Origin: Acinetobacter guerrae
Lineage (GTDB): Bacteria; Pseudomonadota; Gammaproteobacteria; Pseudomonadales; Moraxellaceae
Assembly: GCF_009372255.1 (NCBI RefSeq)
Contig: NZ_LXGN01000059.1
Location: forward strand, 36,564 to 82,447
DNA: 45,884 bases
Direction of reading: 5' to 3'
The position numbers were made by a program, and so were the translations under genes. How positions within the stretch are numbered: the first letter of the stretch is position 1; each line of letters opens with the position of its first letter. The notes beneath the pieces were generated by a model that searched no databases, was not told the origin of the DNA, and saw nothing but the letters and a program-made list of their open reading frames with translations. This document shows positions 36,869 through 45,804 of this stretch, piece by piece.

Positions 36869-37222
36869 ATAAACGTATAAATGAGCTTTGATCAAATTTT
36901 AATAAAAAAAAAGCAAATTAAAATGTTTAATCTGAACTAGATCTATTTCAAATTTTAAAGCTTTATTTGTTCTAATTAGATGGTTTCTTCACTTTAAGTT
37001 CGACTTGAAACGTGTTTAAAGCGTCGTAATGTTTTAGTAAAAGCAGGCAAAACCATTGTCATCTGCAACACTTGCGAAAAGTTACTGTTTATATAGGCAT
37101 TCGTAAAAACAGGATCTTGCCAATATAGCCATGGCTCGTACAGTTGCAGATGACGTTTTTGCGTATCAAATTTTCATCAATTCAGCTTAGATATTCTTTC
37201 TTGAATGGATGAGTTAGTTCGA
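36869..37222. other. modC-thiolase gap with possible gene remnant
   Basis: The 354-bp gap between convergent modC and the thiolase gene has no intact ORF with a start. On minus, an open frame of 60 codons at 36994-37173 reads protein-like (HLQLYEPWLYWQDPVF, NAYINSNFSQVLQMTMVLPA) and ends in TAA. A perfect 12-bp inverted repeat lies in it: GTCATCTGCAAC (37058-37069) and GTTGCAGATGAC (37143-37154). It may be a decayed gene or fragment of a mobile sequence; not recognised. Confidence 0.3.
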
Positions 37223-38404
37223 TTATTCAACCGCGATTTCAATCGCAATAGCAGTTGCTTCGCCTCCACCAATACACAGCGCCGCAATACCTTTGCGCTT
37301 GCCTAAGCGTTTTAAAGCATGAATCAAAGTTACGATAATGCGTGAACCTGATGAGCCCAATGGATGACCCAATGCACAAGCACCGCCATTGATATTCACT
37401 TTTTCAGGATCGAGTTTAAATGCATCAATCGCTGCCATTGTTACCATAGCGAAAGCTTCATTGATTTCCCATAAATCGACTTCTTCGGCAGACCAGCCGA
37501 CTTTCTTGAGTAGTTTTTCAATCGCACCTACGGGTGCAATCGTAAACTCTTCAGGTAATTGAGAATTGGTCGTATACGCTTTTATTTCAGCCAAAACTTT
37601 TAGGCCGCGCTGGTTGGCTTCTTGTTCAGAAGTGATTATCAGTGCCGATGCACCATCGCTAATGGAGCTTGAATTTGCAGCAGTAATAGTGCCATCTTTG
37701 GCAAACGCAGGACGTAATGTGGGAATCTTATCGATTTTCGCATTGCCCGGATTTTCATCGGTATCAACCACAACGTCGCCTTTGCGAGTAGTGACCGTAA
37801 CAGGCACAATCTCAGCTTTAAAATAGCCTTCCTGAATGGCTTTTTGTGCGCGAGTCAAAGAGCGAATTGCAAATTCATCCATTTGTTCTCGTGTATAGCT
37901 TTTCTTATCTGCCATGTCCTGTGCAAAGGAACCCATTGCACGTCCTGTATAAGCATCTTCCAAACCATCCATAAACATATGATCGATGACCTGACCATGT
38001 CCCATACGGTAGCCTGTACGCGCTTTCGGCAATAAATAAGGCGCATTGCTCATGGATTCCATGCCACCAATGACGGCAATCTTAATACTGTCTGCTTTAA
38101 TCGCATCGCTTGCCAGCATGGCAGCTTTCATACCAGAACCACAGACTTTGTTGATCGTGGTTGCACCGACATGATCAGGTAAGCCCGCTTTACGCATCGC
38201 TTGACGTGCAGGGCCTTGTTTAACGCCCGCAGGAAGTACGCAGCCCATAATGACTTCATCAATTTCATTGACGGGAATATTGGCTTGCTTCACTGCTGTT
38301 TGAATGGCAACTGCACCAAGATCTGGTGCAGTTAAACCAGAAAGACTTCCTTGAAAGCTGCCCATTGGGGTGCGAGTTGCAGCGACGATCACAATTTTTG
38401 ACAT
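37223..38404 (-). CDS. atoB: Acetyl-CoA acetyltransferase (thiolase)
   Basis: A 393-residue biosynthetic/degradative thiolase that cleaves acetoacetyl-CoA to two acetyl-CoA. The acylated nucleophile Cys88 is in INKVCGSGMKA. NEAFAMV, the His in GGACALGHPLGSSG and the second Cys in CIGGGEATA complete the site. The ATG follows AGGAAGGAATC. Last gene of the minus-strand operon scoA-scoB-atoE-atoB, where it completes conversion of acetoacetate to acetyl-CoA. PhaA-like polyester synthesis is an alternative use, but no phaBC is present. Confidence 0.93.
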   Translation of the reverse strand: MSKIVIVAATRTPMGSFQGSLSGLTAPDLGAVAIQTAVKQANIPVNEIDEVIMGCVLPAGVKQGPARQAMRKAGLPDHVGATTINKVCGSGMKAAMLASDAIKADSIKIAVIGGMESMSNAPYLLPKARTGYRMGHGQVIDHMFMDGLEDAYTGRAMGSFAQDMADKKSYTREQMDEFAIRSLTRAQKAIQEGYFKAEIVPVTVTTRKGDVVVDTDENPGNAKIDKIPTLRPAFAKDGTITAANSSSISDGASALIITSEQEANQRGLKVLAEIKAYTTNSQLPEEFTIAPVGAIEKLLKKVGWSAEEVDLWEINEAFAMVTMAAIDAFKLDPEKVNINGGACALGHPLGSSGSRIIVTLIHALKRLGKRKGIAALCIGGGEATAIAIEIAVE

Positions 38405-38424
38405 GAAATGATTCCTTCCTATGC

Positions 38425-38449
38425 AGGTTCAGATTGTAGATCTGAACCT
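38425..38449 (-). other. Strong hairpin between atoE and atoB
   Basis: Perfect 10-bp arms AGGTTCAGAT (38425-38434) and ATCTGAACCT (38440-38449) around a 5-base loop, in the 57-bp gap. There is no T tract on the minus strand, so it looks like a processing or stability element rather than a terminator. Confidence 0.7.
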
Positions 38450-38461
38450 CATCATCATTGT

Positions 38462-39880
38462 TTAAAATACGGGTGGGGCATAGGTCAAAGTCTGACCTAA
38501 TATCCACAGTAAAAAAAGCACTAAAGGTAAATGTACAACCAATTGAGTGACCGTAAAACCAATCACATCTTTGGGTTTGAGTTTTAAAATACCGAGCATG
38601 GGTAACATAAAAAATGGATTGATTAAGTTGGGTAATGCTTCTGCTGCATTATAAATTTGTACCGACCAACCCAGATGATATTTCAGATCATTCGCAGCCT
38701 GCATGACATAAGGTGCTTCAATAATCCACTTTCCGCCACCAGAAGGCACGAAAAAGCCTAAAATTGCTGAATAAATTCCCATTACTACTGCGAAGGTATC
38801 ATGTGAAGCAATTGAAACAAAAAAGTGTGCAATATAATGCGAAAGTGATAAATCCTCAGCATTAACAGCCTGAGTCATCATGTAGGCAATACTGCCATAA
38901 AGTGGAAATTGAATAAGAACCCCTGAAACAGCAGGAACCGCTTTACTCACTGCATTCAGAAAATTGCGTGGTGTGCCGTGTAATGCCAGTCCAAGCATCA
39001 GGAAAATAAAGTTATAAGTATTGAGACTTGAAATCGCAATAATTGGATTGTTTTTAGAAAATTCCAAAATCATCCAGATTAAACCTAATGCCACAACCAA
39101 AATCGTGAGTATTGGTGAATTTTCTAGCCAGTCCCCTGGACGTTTCGACTTAGTTTGTTCAAGTTCCTGTTTTTCTTCTTCATCAAAGTTAAGATTAAAG
39201 TCCTGCATGGTTTTGACATTCTGCCCTTTAGGCGCAGACATATAGGCAATGGTGATTGAAACAACAATTAAAATTGCGGTCATTACAATCGATTGCCACA
39301 GGAATATGGTTTCAGTAAATGGAATGACGCCTGTTAGATTATAAATGGAATCAGGCAAACTGGCTTTATTGGCCTGTAATTGAGCCGCAGATGAACTAAT
39401 CCCAAGCGCCCATGTTGCACCCATTCCAATAATGGCTGCGGCAGCCGCAGCACGATAATCCATATTGAGTTCTTTACGTTTGGCAAGTGCAATCACCAAA
39501 AGTGCAGTCAAAATAGTGCTAATCGCCCAATTCACCAGAGAAATAAGTAAGCTAACCGTCGCTATCAAAACAATCGCACTACGCCCTGAGTGCGGAATTC
39601 TGGCCATCTTCTGGATCAGTTTTCTCATAGGGCGCGATACGGAAACGACATAGCCCACAATAATTAGCATGGTCATTTGTAAGGTAAATGGAATCAGGCT
39701 CCAAAAGCCATTGCCAAAAGAACTCGCGACTTCTTTGACAGGTGCGCCAATGAACAGCGCAGCAGTAGCCACAATAATGACACCCAAGAGGGCAAAGATA
39801 TAAGAGTCAGGAAACCATTTTTCTGACCAGTTACTAATACTAATCGCAAATCGTTCTAAAATTGCAGGTTGTTTATTCAT
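38462..39880 (-). CDS. atoE: Short-chain fatty acid transporter, AtoE family
   Basis: A 472-residue inner-membrane protein with about twelve hydrophobic segments, related to E. coli AtoE (short-chain fatty acid uptake). Family text includes FPDSYIFALLGVIIVATAAL, PFTLQMTMLIIVGYVVS, SRPMRKLI and, near the end, IEAPYVMQAANDL and NLINPFFMLPMLGILKLKPKD. The start at 39880 is taken since MNKQPAILERFA follows the family's N-terminus; an earlier in-frame ATG at 39913 adds 11 unlike residues. Together with scoAB it should import acetoacetate or butyrate-like acids. Confidence 0.9.
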   Translation of the reverse strand: MNKQPAILERFAISISNWSEKWFPDSYIFALLGVIIVATAALFIGAPVKEVASSFGNGFWSLIPFTLQMTMLIIVGYVVSVSRPMRKLIQKMARIPHSGRSAIVLIATVSLLISLVNWAISTILTALLVIALAKRKELNMDYRAAAAAAIIGMGATWALGISSSAAQLQANKASLPDSIYNLTGVIPFTETIFLWQSIVMTAILIVVSITIAYMSAPKGQNVKTMQDFNLNFDEEEKQELEQTKSKRPGDWLENSPILTILVVALGLIWMILEFSKNNPIIAISSLNTYNFIFLMLGLALHGTPRNFLNAVSKAVPAVSGVLIQFPLYGSIAYMMTQAVNAEDLSLSHYIAHFFVSIASHDTFAVVMGIYSAILGFFVPSGGGKWIIEAPYVMQAANDLKYHLGWSVQIYNAAEALPNLINPFFMLPMLGILKLKPKDVIGFTVTQLVVHLPLVLFLLWILGQTLTYAPPVF

Positions 39881-39904
39881 GATCAAAATCCATCTGATAT
39901 TAAA

Positions 39905-39932
39905 GGTGATCATTCATCCAAACGTGATCACC
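39905..39932 (-). other. Inverted repeat between scoB and atoE
   Basis: Perfect 8-bp arms GGTGATCA (39905-39912) and TGATCACC (39925-39932) with a 12-bp spacer in the 113-bp scoB-atoE gap. It could be an operator or an RNA stem-loop. Confidence 0.5.
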
Positions 39933-39993
39933 ACTTATTTCCCGATTAATCGTTAATTAAACTCTCCAAGAAAAATAGCAACAATTGGAGTTA

Positions 39994-40635
39994 CTAAGCT
40001 TCTATCTCTGTAATTAAATTGACACCAGTAGCCGTTTGAATCTGTTCAAAAGTGACATCATCTGCAAGTTCAATCAGTTTGATACCTTCTGATGTAATGT
40101 CCATAACTCCCAAATCGGTAATGACACGATGTACCACTGCCTGACCTGTCAGTGGCAAACTACATTCAGATACGATTTTAGGTGTACCATCTTTGGCACA
40201 ATGTTCCATGAGTACCACGACACGTTGTACACCCACGACCAAATCCATTGCGCCGCCCATGCCTTTGACCTTTTTGCCTGGAATCATCCAGTTGGCAAGA
40301 TCACCTTTTTCAGAGACTTCCATTGCACCCAAAATGGCAATGTTGACATGTCCACCGCGGATCATGGCAAAGGATTCACTACTTGAAAAAAATGCAGCGC
40401 CCGCACGTGCGGTGACCGTTTGTTTACCTGCATTGATTAAATCTGCATCCACAGTTTGTTCGGTTGGAAATTCTCCAATGCCCAATAAACCATTTTCGGA
40501 CTGAAGCCAGACATCAACATTTTCTGGGATATAATTAGCGACGAGTGTCGGTAAGCCAATACCGAGATTGACATAAAAACCGTCTTGTAATTCTTTTGCG
40601 GCACGTTGTGCCATTTGTTCACGTGTCCATGCCAT
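39994..40635 (-). CDS. scoB: 3-ketoacid CoA-transferase subunit B
   Basis: A 213-residue beta subunit of succinyl-CoA:3-ketoacid (or acetate:acetoacetate) CoA-transferase, which moves CoA to acetoacetate. The catalytic Glu is in WLQSENGLLGIGEFP, and NLGIGLPTLVANYIP, GGHVNIAILGAMEVSEKGDL and KVKGMGGAMDLVVG are the family's blocks. It begins 2 bp after the scoA stop with AGGAAG as ribosome binding site, so the subunits are coupled. SCOT (succinyl-CoA-dependent) versus AtoA activity is not decided from sequence. Confidence 0.93.
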   Translation of the reverse strand: MAWTREQMAQRAAKELQDGFYVNLGIGLPTLVANYIPENVDVWLQSENGLLGIGEFPTEQTVDADLINAGKQTVTARAGAAFFSSSESFAMIRGGHVNIAILGAMEVSEKGDLANWMIPGKKVKGMGGAMDLVVGVQRVVVLMEHCAKDGTPKIVSECSLPLTGQAVVHRVITDLGVMDITSEGIKLIELADDVTFEQIQTATGVNLITEIEA

Positions 40636-40637
40636 GA

Positions 40638-41342
40638 TTATGCTTCCTGTGCTTTTAGGGTTTTTTGCTCAATACGTTTTTCTGGGTGCGCATTGAGTAC
40701 AATACGTTGTACAAAAATACCTGCCAGATGGATTTCATCAGGATCTAGCTCACCAATTTCGACGACTTGCTCAACTTCCGCAATGGTAATTTTTCCTGCC
40801 ATTGCACATTCGGGATTAAAGTTACGTGCCGTTTTATGAAAAATCAAATTACCTGCTTTGTCAGCTTTATACGCTTTTACCAATGCAATATCGGCAGTTA
40901 AAGAAGGCTCCAAAATATAAGGTTTACCATCAAAATCGCGCTGTTCTTTGCCTTCTGCGATCAGCGTTCCAACACCAGTTTGAGTATAAAACGCAGGAAT
41001 GCCTGCACCACCTGCACGAAGTTTTTCTGCTAAAGTTCCTTGTGGCGTCAGTTCAACCTCAAGCTCACCATTAAGATATTGGCGTTCAAATTCTTTATTT
41101 TCACCGACATAAGACGAAATCATTTTTTTGATTTGTTTTGTTTGAAGTAAAATTCCCAAACCAAAATCATCTACACCTGCATTATTGGAAATACAGGTTA
41201 AACCAGTAACGTGGGTTTCTTTTAGTGCATTGATCAGTGCTTCTGGAATACCACATAAACCAAAACCACCAACAGCAAGAGTCTGATTATTCTTAACAAT
41301 ATCCTGTAGTGCGAGTTCCGCACTTTCATACAATTTATTCAT
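40638..41342 (-). CDS. scoA: 3-ketoacid CoA-transferase subunit A
   Basis: A 234-residue alpha subunit of the 3-ketoacid CoA-transferase. The glycine-rich CoA-binding start [38 protein letters not shown] and [21 protein letters not shown] are typical SCOT text, then [20 protein letters not shown]. It forms the heteromer with the adjacent B subunit. It opens the minus-strand acetoacetate operon; the LysR gene upstream is on the same strand, 149 bp away. Confidence 0.93.
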   Translation of the reverse strand: MNKLYESAELALQDIVKNNQTLAVGGFGLCGIPEALINALKETHVTGLTCISNNAGVDDFGLGILLQTKQIKKMISSYVGENKEFERQYLNGELEVELTPQGTLAEKLRAGGAGIPAFYTQTGVGTLIAEGKEQRDFDGKPYILEPSLTADIALVKAYKADKAGNLIFHKTARNFNPECAMAGKITIAEVEQVVEIGELDPDEIHLAGIFVQRIVLNAHPEKRIEQKTLKAQEA

Positions 41343-41491
41343 TGTGTTTACTCAACGTCCCTATGTTTTCTTATTATTAACATCTGTAATTTATTTAAGG
41401 AAGTTGAAAATTTTAAAGGATTAATGAGAAAAATTAATGAATCTGTTTGATGTGCGAATATCGTTTTTTGATCGTTGATTTCCTATAGACA

Positions 41492-42391
41492 TTAAAATTG
41501 AAGGATTTTTTCGTAAGGATAACTTGAAAGTGTTTGAATGAATTCACTGGAAATATTTGAAAGTTCAGTTTCTTTTTTATAAATAATACCGACAGCTTGG
41601 TGTACGTGACTATTTTCAATTTCCAGTAACACATTATGCTCTTTATCGATCGAATGTTGGAAATGACGTGGAATTGCACTCACGCCAATGCCTAAAGCCA
41701 CAAAACTTGAGAATGTACTAATCTGGTGACACTCTACTTTTAAATCAAGCACCAGACCTAAACGTGAGGCGTTTTGTTCAAGTAGGTAACGCACGATTGA
41801 AGGGTGTTGTAAGGTAATAAATGGATTGGCATATAACTCTTGCCATGTGATTGTTTTTTTACTCGCTAATAGGTGCGTTTTGGGGATTAGAGCTAAAAAA
41901 TCTTCATCAAATAAAGCTTTAAATTCCAACTGTTCATTCAAAATTGGCTGAAAGCAAATTCCAAGTTCAAAAATTCCGTCTAATACATTTTCAATAATTT
42001 TTTCATTGGGAATATCATGAATTGAAAAACTTAAATTTGGGTGGGCATTGGAAAAAGTCTGAATCACTTCGGGTAAAATTGCATGGGTAACAAAGGGCAT
42101 TGAAGCAATATTTAAAGTACCGCGATTGAGTTTAAAACGTTGTTTTACATCATTTTCCATATCTTCCCAGTTTGCCAGTAACTTTCTAGCATAAGGAATT
42201 AAAGATTTGCCTTCTTGAGTCATCTCGACACGGCGAGTATTACGCTTAAATAATTTTCCACCCAACTCTTCTTCTAAAGATTTGATACTTAAACTCAAAG
42301 CAGATTGACTTAAATGAAGCTCAGCCGATGCATTGGCATAATTTAGTGTGCGTGCCAGTGCCAAAAAAGCTTTGAGTTGTTTAAGGGTCAT
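41492..42391 (-). CDS. LysR-family transcriptional regulator
   Basis: A 299-residue LysR regulator. The N-terminal winged helix-turn-helix reads MTLKQLKAFLALARTLNYANASAELHLSQSALSLSIKSLE, followed by the effector-binding domain (GTLNIASMPFVTHAILPEVI). The ATG at 42391 is chosen; a TTG 18 bp upstream lies within the GGGACGG ribosome binding region. It is divergent from the GntP/3-hydroxybutyrate dehydrogenase genes and precedes scoAB, so it is the likely regulator of both arms. Effector unknown. Confidence 0.9.
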   Translation of the reverse strand: MTLKQLKAFLALARTLNYANASAELHLSQSALSLSIKSLEEELGGKLFKRNTRRVEMTQEGKSLIPYARKLLANWEDMENDVKQRFKLNRGTLNIASMPFVTHAILPEVIQTFSNAHPNLSFSIHDIPNEKIIENVLDGIFELGICFQPILNEQLEFKALFDEDFLALIPKTHLLASKKTITWQELYANPFITLQHPSIVRYLLEQNASRLGLVLDLKVECHQISTFSSFVALGIGVSAIPRHFQHSIDKEHNVLLEIENSHVHQAVGIIYKKETELSNISSEFIQTLSSYPYEKILQF

Positions 42392-42874
42392 TTGTAGATT
42401 CCGTCCCAATCAAAAGTTTTTGATTTTAAAGCAAAATTATATCTAAATCTGTGACTGGAATGCTTAATTTTTTGTAAAATTCAAAAGGATTAAATGAATA
42501 ATAAAAACTTATATTTTGTAGATGAATTAAATCGGCTGTAAATAAAACAAGATTGCAATTTTATTTAATAATTGATGAGTTTTATTTAATAATTAATTTG
42601 TTTTTTAAATAAATGCACGATTTGATTTATTTTAATAAAGTTTATATATTTCAATGGTTAACTTTTTATTTAATATTGTTTTAGATAATTTTCTTGTGTT
42701 TTTTTTAAATGTTGATATTTTAAAATAAATATAAAATCCTGTTTTTAAATGGTTGAAATTTTATTTTTTGACAAGTTTTATTTATTTTATTGTTAGGGAA
42801 GCTGTTATCAAATATTAGGCTAAATATTTGGGTTAAACCTGACCTATATTCTTTATAATGGAGTAAGAAAGAAT
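42392..42874. promoter_or_regulatory. LysR-gntP divergent control region
   Basis: The very AT-rich 483-bp gap contains the inverted repeat CAAATATT (42809-42816) / AATATTTG (42823-42830) with a 6-bp spacer, which is a plausible LysR-type operator. Two promoter readings are possible for the permease gene: TTGACA at 42768-42773 with a poor -10, or TATAAT at 42854-42859 just before the ribosome binding site, in which case the dyad lies near -46. No gene is seen. Confidence 0.45.
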
Positions 42875-44305
42875 ATGTGGGATTTATTTGTTATTCTGCT
42901 GTCTTTAGGTTTACTGATGTACACCGCTTACCGCGGGTTTTCGGTCATTTTGATGGCACCACTGTGTGCATTATTGGCGGTTTTTTTAATTAATCCAGGT
43001 AATGTTCTACCATTTTATTCGGGTATTTTTATGCCGAAAATGGTCAACTTTATCAAAGATTATTTTCTGGTATTTTTACTCGGTGCAATTTTTGGCAAAG
43101 TGGTTGAAATGTCAGGGATTGCAGAATCTATTGCAAAAACCATTGTGAACTTGATTGGGGCAAAAAAAGCGATTTTGACTGTAGTCATCTTGGGCGCAAT
43201 TTTGACCTATAGCGGTGTAAGTTTATTCGTAGCTGTATTTGCGATTTATCCATTTGCCAATCAGTTATTTCAGCAAGCTAACATTCCTAAACGTCTAATT
43301 CCCGGCACGATTGCACTTGGTGCATTTACCTTTACCATGGACGCGCTACCGGGGACGCCACAAATTCAAAACGTGATACCAACAACATTCTTTGGAACCA
43401 ATATTTATGCTGCTCCATTTTTAGGCATTATTGGTGCGATATTCGTATTGAGTACAGGTTTATTTTATCTTGAATGGCGTCGTCGTGTTGCTGCCAAAGC
43501 GGGTGAGGGCTATGCTGGTTTTGATGGTGAGACAACCTTAAATGTTGAGACACCTATAAACTCGGTACAGCAAAATGTACGCAATAATGGTTCCATTGTT
43601 CGTCAAATTTTGGCATTTGTTCCATTGGTGTTGGTTGCTGTGATGAATAAGTATTTATCGACTGCAATTAAAACATGGTATCCGAATGGTTTTGATTTTA
43701 ATGCAATTGGTCTTGCAAATTATACGGTTGATGTTGCAAAAACGGGTGCGATTTGGGCAGTGGGTTTAGCACTGATTGTAGGAATTATCGCGGCTATTTT
43801 ATTTGATTATGGCCGTGTAGTGAGCCAATTTAAGGAAGGTATCAATGCCAGTATTGGTGGATCACTTCTGGCTGTTATGAATACTGCATCAGAATATGGT
43901 TTTGGTGCGATTATTGCGGCATTACCAGGTTTTGCTCTGGTGAGTCATGCATTGGGAACTGCATTTACCAATCCATTGGTCAATGGTGCAGTAACAACAA
44001 CAGTATTGGCCGGGATTACAGGTTCAGCATCTGGGGGGATGAGTATTGCTTTAAGTGCAATGGCAGAGCAATACAATGCTGCTATTTTGGCTGCAGGTAT
44101 TCCGCCTGAAGTCATGCATCGTATTGTGGCGATGGCATCAGGTGGTATGGATACGCTTCCTCACAATGGAGCTGTAATTACCTTACTCGCTGTAACAGGT
44201 TTAACACATAAGCAATCTTATAAAGATATTTTTGCGGTTACGATCATTAAAACAGTTGCTGTATTTGTGGCAATTGCAGCATTTACATGGTTTGGTATTG
44301 TGTAA
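42875..44305 (+). CDS. GntP-family permease
   Basis: A 476-residue membrane transporter with about twelve hydrophobic helices. GntP/CitM-like landmarks include MYTAYRGFSVILMAPLCALL, LLGAIFGKVVEMSGIAESIA, GALPGTPQIQNVIPTTFFGT-like text (DALPGTPQIQNVIP), GVSLFVAVFAIYPFA and ASGGMDTLPHNGAVITLLAV. GntP members carry gluconate or other hydroxy acids; a subgroup beside 3-hydroxybutyrate dehydrogenase is believed to carry 3-hydroxybutyrate. The ATG follows ATGGAGTAAG. It is 81 bp upstream of the dehydrogenase. Confidence 0.88.
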   Translation: MWDLFVILLSLGLLMYTAYRGFSVILMAPLCALLAVFLINPGNVLPFYSGIFMPKMVNFIKDYFLVFLLGAIFGKVVEMSGIAESIAKTIVNLIGAKKAILTVVILGAILTYSGVSLFVAVFAIYPFANQLFQQANIPKRLIPGTIALGAFTFTMDALPGTPQIQNVIPTTFFGTNIYAAPFLGIIGAIFVLSTGLFYLEWRRRVAAKAGEGYAGFDGETTLNVETPINSVQQNVRNNGSIVRQILAFVPLVLVAVMNKYLSTAIKTWYPNGFDFNAIGLANYTVDVAKTGAIWAVGLALIVGIIAAILFDYGRVVSQFKEGINASIGGSLLAVMNTASEYGFGAIIAALPGFALVSHALGTAFTNPLVNGAVTTTVLAGITGSASGGMSIALSAMAEQYNAAILAAGIPPEVMHRIVAMASGGMDTLPHNGAVITLLAVTGLTHKQSYKDIFAVTIIKTVAVFVAIAAFTWFGIV

Positions 44306-44386
44306 TTTATTGATAAATACAAGGTGCTCAATCGCTTTGGTTTTGCAAAAATTGAAGTCATTGTATTGGTTAGCAGGAGAAAGAAA

Positions 44387-45172
44387 TTGACAAAACAACT
44401 CGATGGTAAAGTGGCATTTATTACAGGTTCAGCAAGTGGTATTGGTTTAGAAATTGCGAAAAAATTTGCAGCAGAGGGCGCTAAAGTTGTCATTTCAGAT
44501 ATGAATGCGCAAAAATGTGAAGAAGCTGCACAGGAACTTAAACGTCAAGGTTTTGATGCCATCTCGGCGCCTTGTGATGTGACCAATGAACAAGCCTATC
44601 AAGCTGCAATTGCACTGACCCAAAAAACCTTCGGAACACTGGATATTTTAATTAATAATGCAGGGTTTCAACATGTGGCAGCAATTGAGGAATTCCCAAC
44701 TGAAGTTTATCAAAAGCTAATTGCTGTCATGCTAACGGGTTCATTTATTGGGATTAAACATGCCTTTCCTATTATGAAGGCACAAAAATCAGGTCGTATT
44801 ATCAATATGGCATCAATCAATGGTTTGATCGGTTTTGCAGGCAAAGCGGGTTACAATAGTGCCAAACATGGTGTGATTGGTTTGACTAAAGTTGCAGCAT
44901 TAGAATGCGCACGTGATGGTATTACAGTAAATGCTTTGTGTCCTGGCTATGTAGATACACCTTTGGTTCGTGGGCAGATTGCCGATTTGGCTAAAACGCG
45001 AAATGTGAGTGAAACCAGTGCGTTGGAAGATGTGATTTTGGCGATGGTTCCGCAAAAGCGTTTATTAAGTGTCGAGGAAATTGCTGATTATGCTATTTTC
45101 TTGTGCAGTGATAAGGCGGGTGGAGTGACAGGACAAGCTGTAGTGATGGATGGCGGATATACTGCTCAGTAG
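44387..45172 (+). CDS. 3-hydroxybutyrate dehydrogenase (SDR)
   Basis: A 261-residue short-chain dehydrogenase that oxidises 3-hydroxybutyrate to acetoacetate with NAD. The start is TTG 44387, eight bases after AGCAGGAG, rather than an in-frame ATG at 44324 whose text is not SDR-like. TGSASGIG is at 13-20, NNAG at 90-93, Ser143, and Tyr156-x3-Lys160 in YNSAK. The ending VVMDGGYTAQ is the hallmark of bacterial D-3-hydroxybutyrate dehydrogenases. The product feeds scoAB and the thiolase on the other strand. Confidence 0.9.
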   Translation: MTKQLDGKVAFITGSASGIGLEIAKKFAAEGAKVVISDMNAQKCEEAAQELKRQGFDAISAPCDVTNEQAYQAAIALTQKTFGTLDILINNAGFQHVAAIEEFPTEVYQKLIAVMLTGSFIGIKHAFPIMKAQKSGRIINMASINGLIGFAGKAGYNSAKHGVIGLTKVAALECARDGITVNALCPGYVDTPLVRGQIADLAKTRNVSETSALEDVILAMVPQKRLLSVEEIADYAIFLCSDKAGGVTGQAVVMDGGYTAQ

Positions 45173-45252
45173 TTTGTTTTGATAAAAAGACCACGAATTT
45201 GAACTGCACCCCGAAAGTTGGACACTTAGTCTAATTTGAAGGGTGCTTTTCT

Positions 45253-45804
45253 ATGGCTAAATATTCCCAAGAATTTAAACTTAAAGTTGTGCATCACTAT
45301 CTTAACGATGGTGGTTTCAAATCAACTGGTAAAGTTTTCAAAATACATAAGAGTGTTGTAAATAAGTGGGGCGATATTTATAAGATTCATGGAGCTGATG
45401 GGTTAAATCGAGTTATTAAAAATCAGGTTTATAGTGTTGAGTTTAAATTACAAGTTGTTGAGTCAGTATTAAATGATGGTCTTAGTTATGCAGAGATACT
45501 TGTTAAGTTCAAACTTAAAGAACTTGGTACAATTTCGATGTGGTTGCATCAGTACCAGAAAAGCGGTATAGAGGGTTTGAAGCCTAAGCCTAGAGGACGA
45601 TCTAAACAGATGCCAAAACCTAAGACAACAAGAGTCCAATGTACCTTGGAAGATCGAGACAAAACTCAAGAACAGTTACTAGAAGAGCTTGCATATCTAC
45701 GTGCCGAGAATGCTTATTTAAAAAAGCGGAGAGCCTTTATTCAGAAGCAGCAAGAACAGGAGCAAGCCGAACAGCAACGGTTACAAGACTCATTTCTGAA
45801 TTAA
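45253..45804 (+). CDS. IS3-family transposase OrfA
   Basis: A 183-residue OrfA with two consecutive helix-turn-helix regions (KYSQEFKLKVVHHYLNDGGF..., then VYSVEFKLQVVESVLNDGLS...), i.e. a duplicated HTH as in the IS150 subgroup, followed by a C-terminal leucine-zipper-like helix (LLEELAYLRAENAYLKK). It ends where orfB is read in the -1 frame, with the slippery heptamer at 45720-45726. Confidence 0.9.
   Translation: MAKYSQEFKLKVVHHYLNDGGFKSTGKVFKIHKSVVNKWGDIYKIHGADGLNRVIKNQVYSVEFKLQVVESVLNDGLSYAEILVKFKLKELGTISMWLHQYQKSGIEGLKPKPRGRSKQMPKPKTTRVQCTLEDRDKTQEQLLEELAYLRAENAYLKKRRAFIQKQQEQEQAEQQRLQDSFLN
45720..45726 (+). other. Programmed -1 frameshift site A AAA AAG
   Basis: The zero frame reads TTA AAA AAG, so the heptamer is correctly phased for -1 slippage. 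After slippage the new frame stays open to the window end and runs into orfB text. This is the standard way IS3 elements make the OrfAB transposase. Confidence 0.75.
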
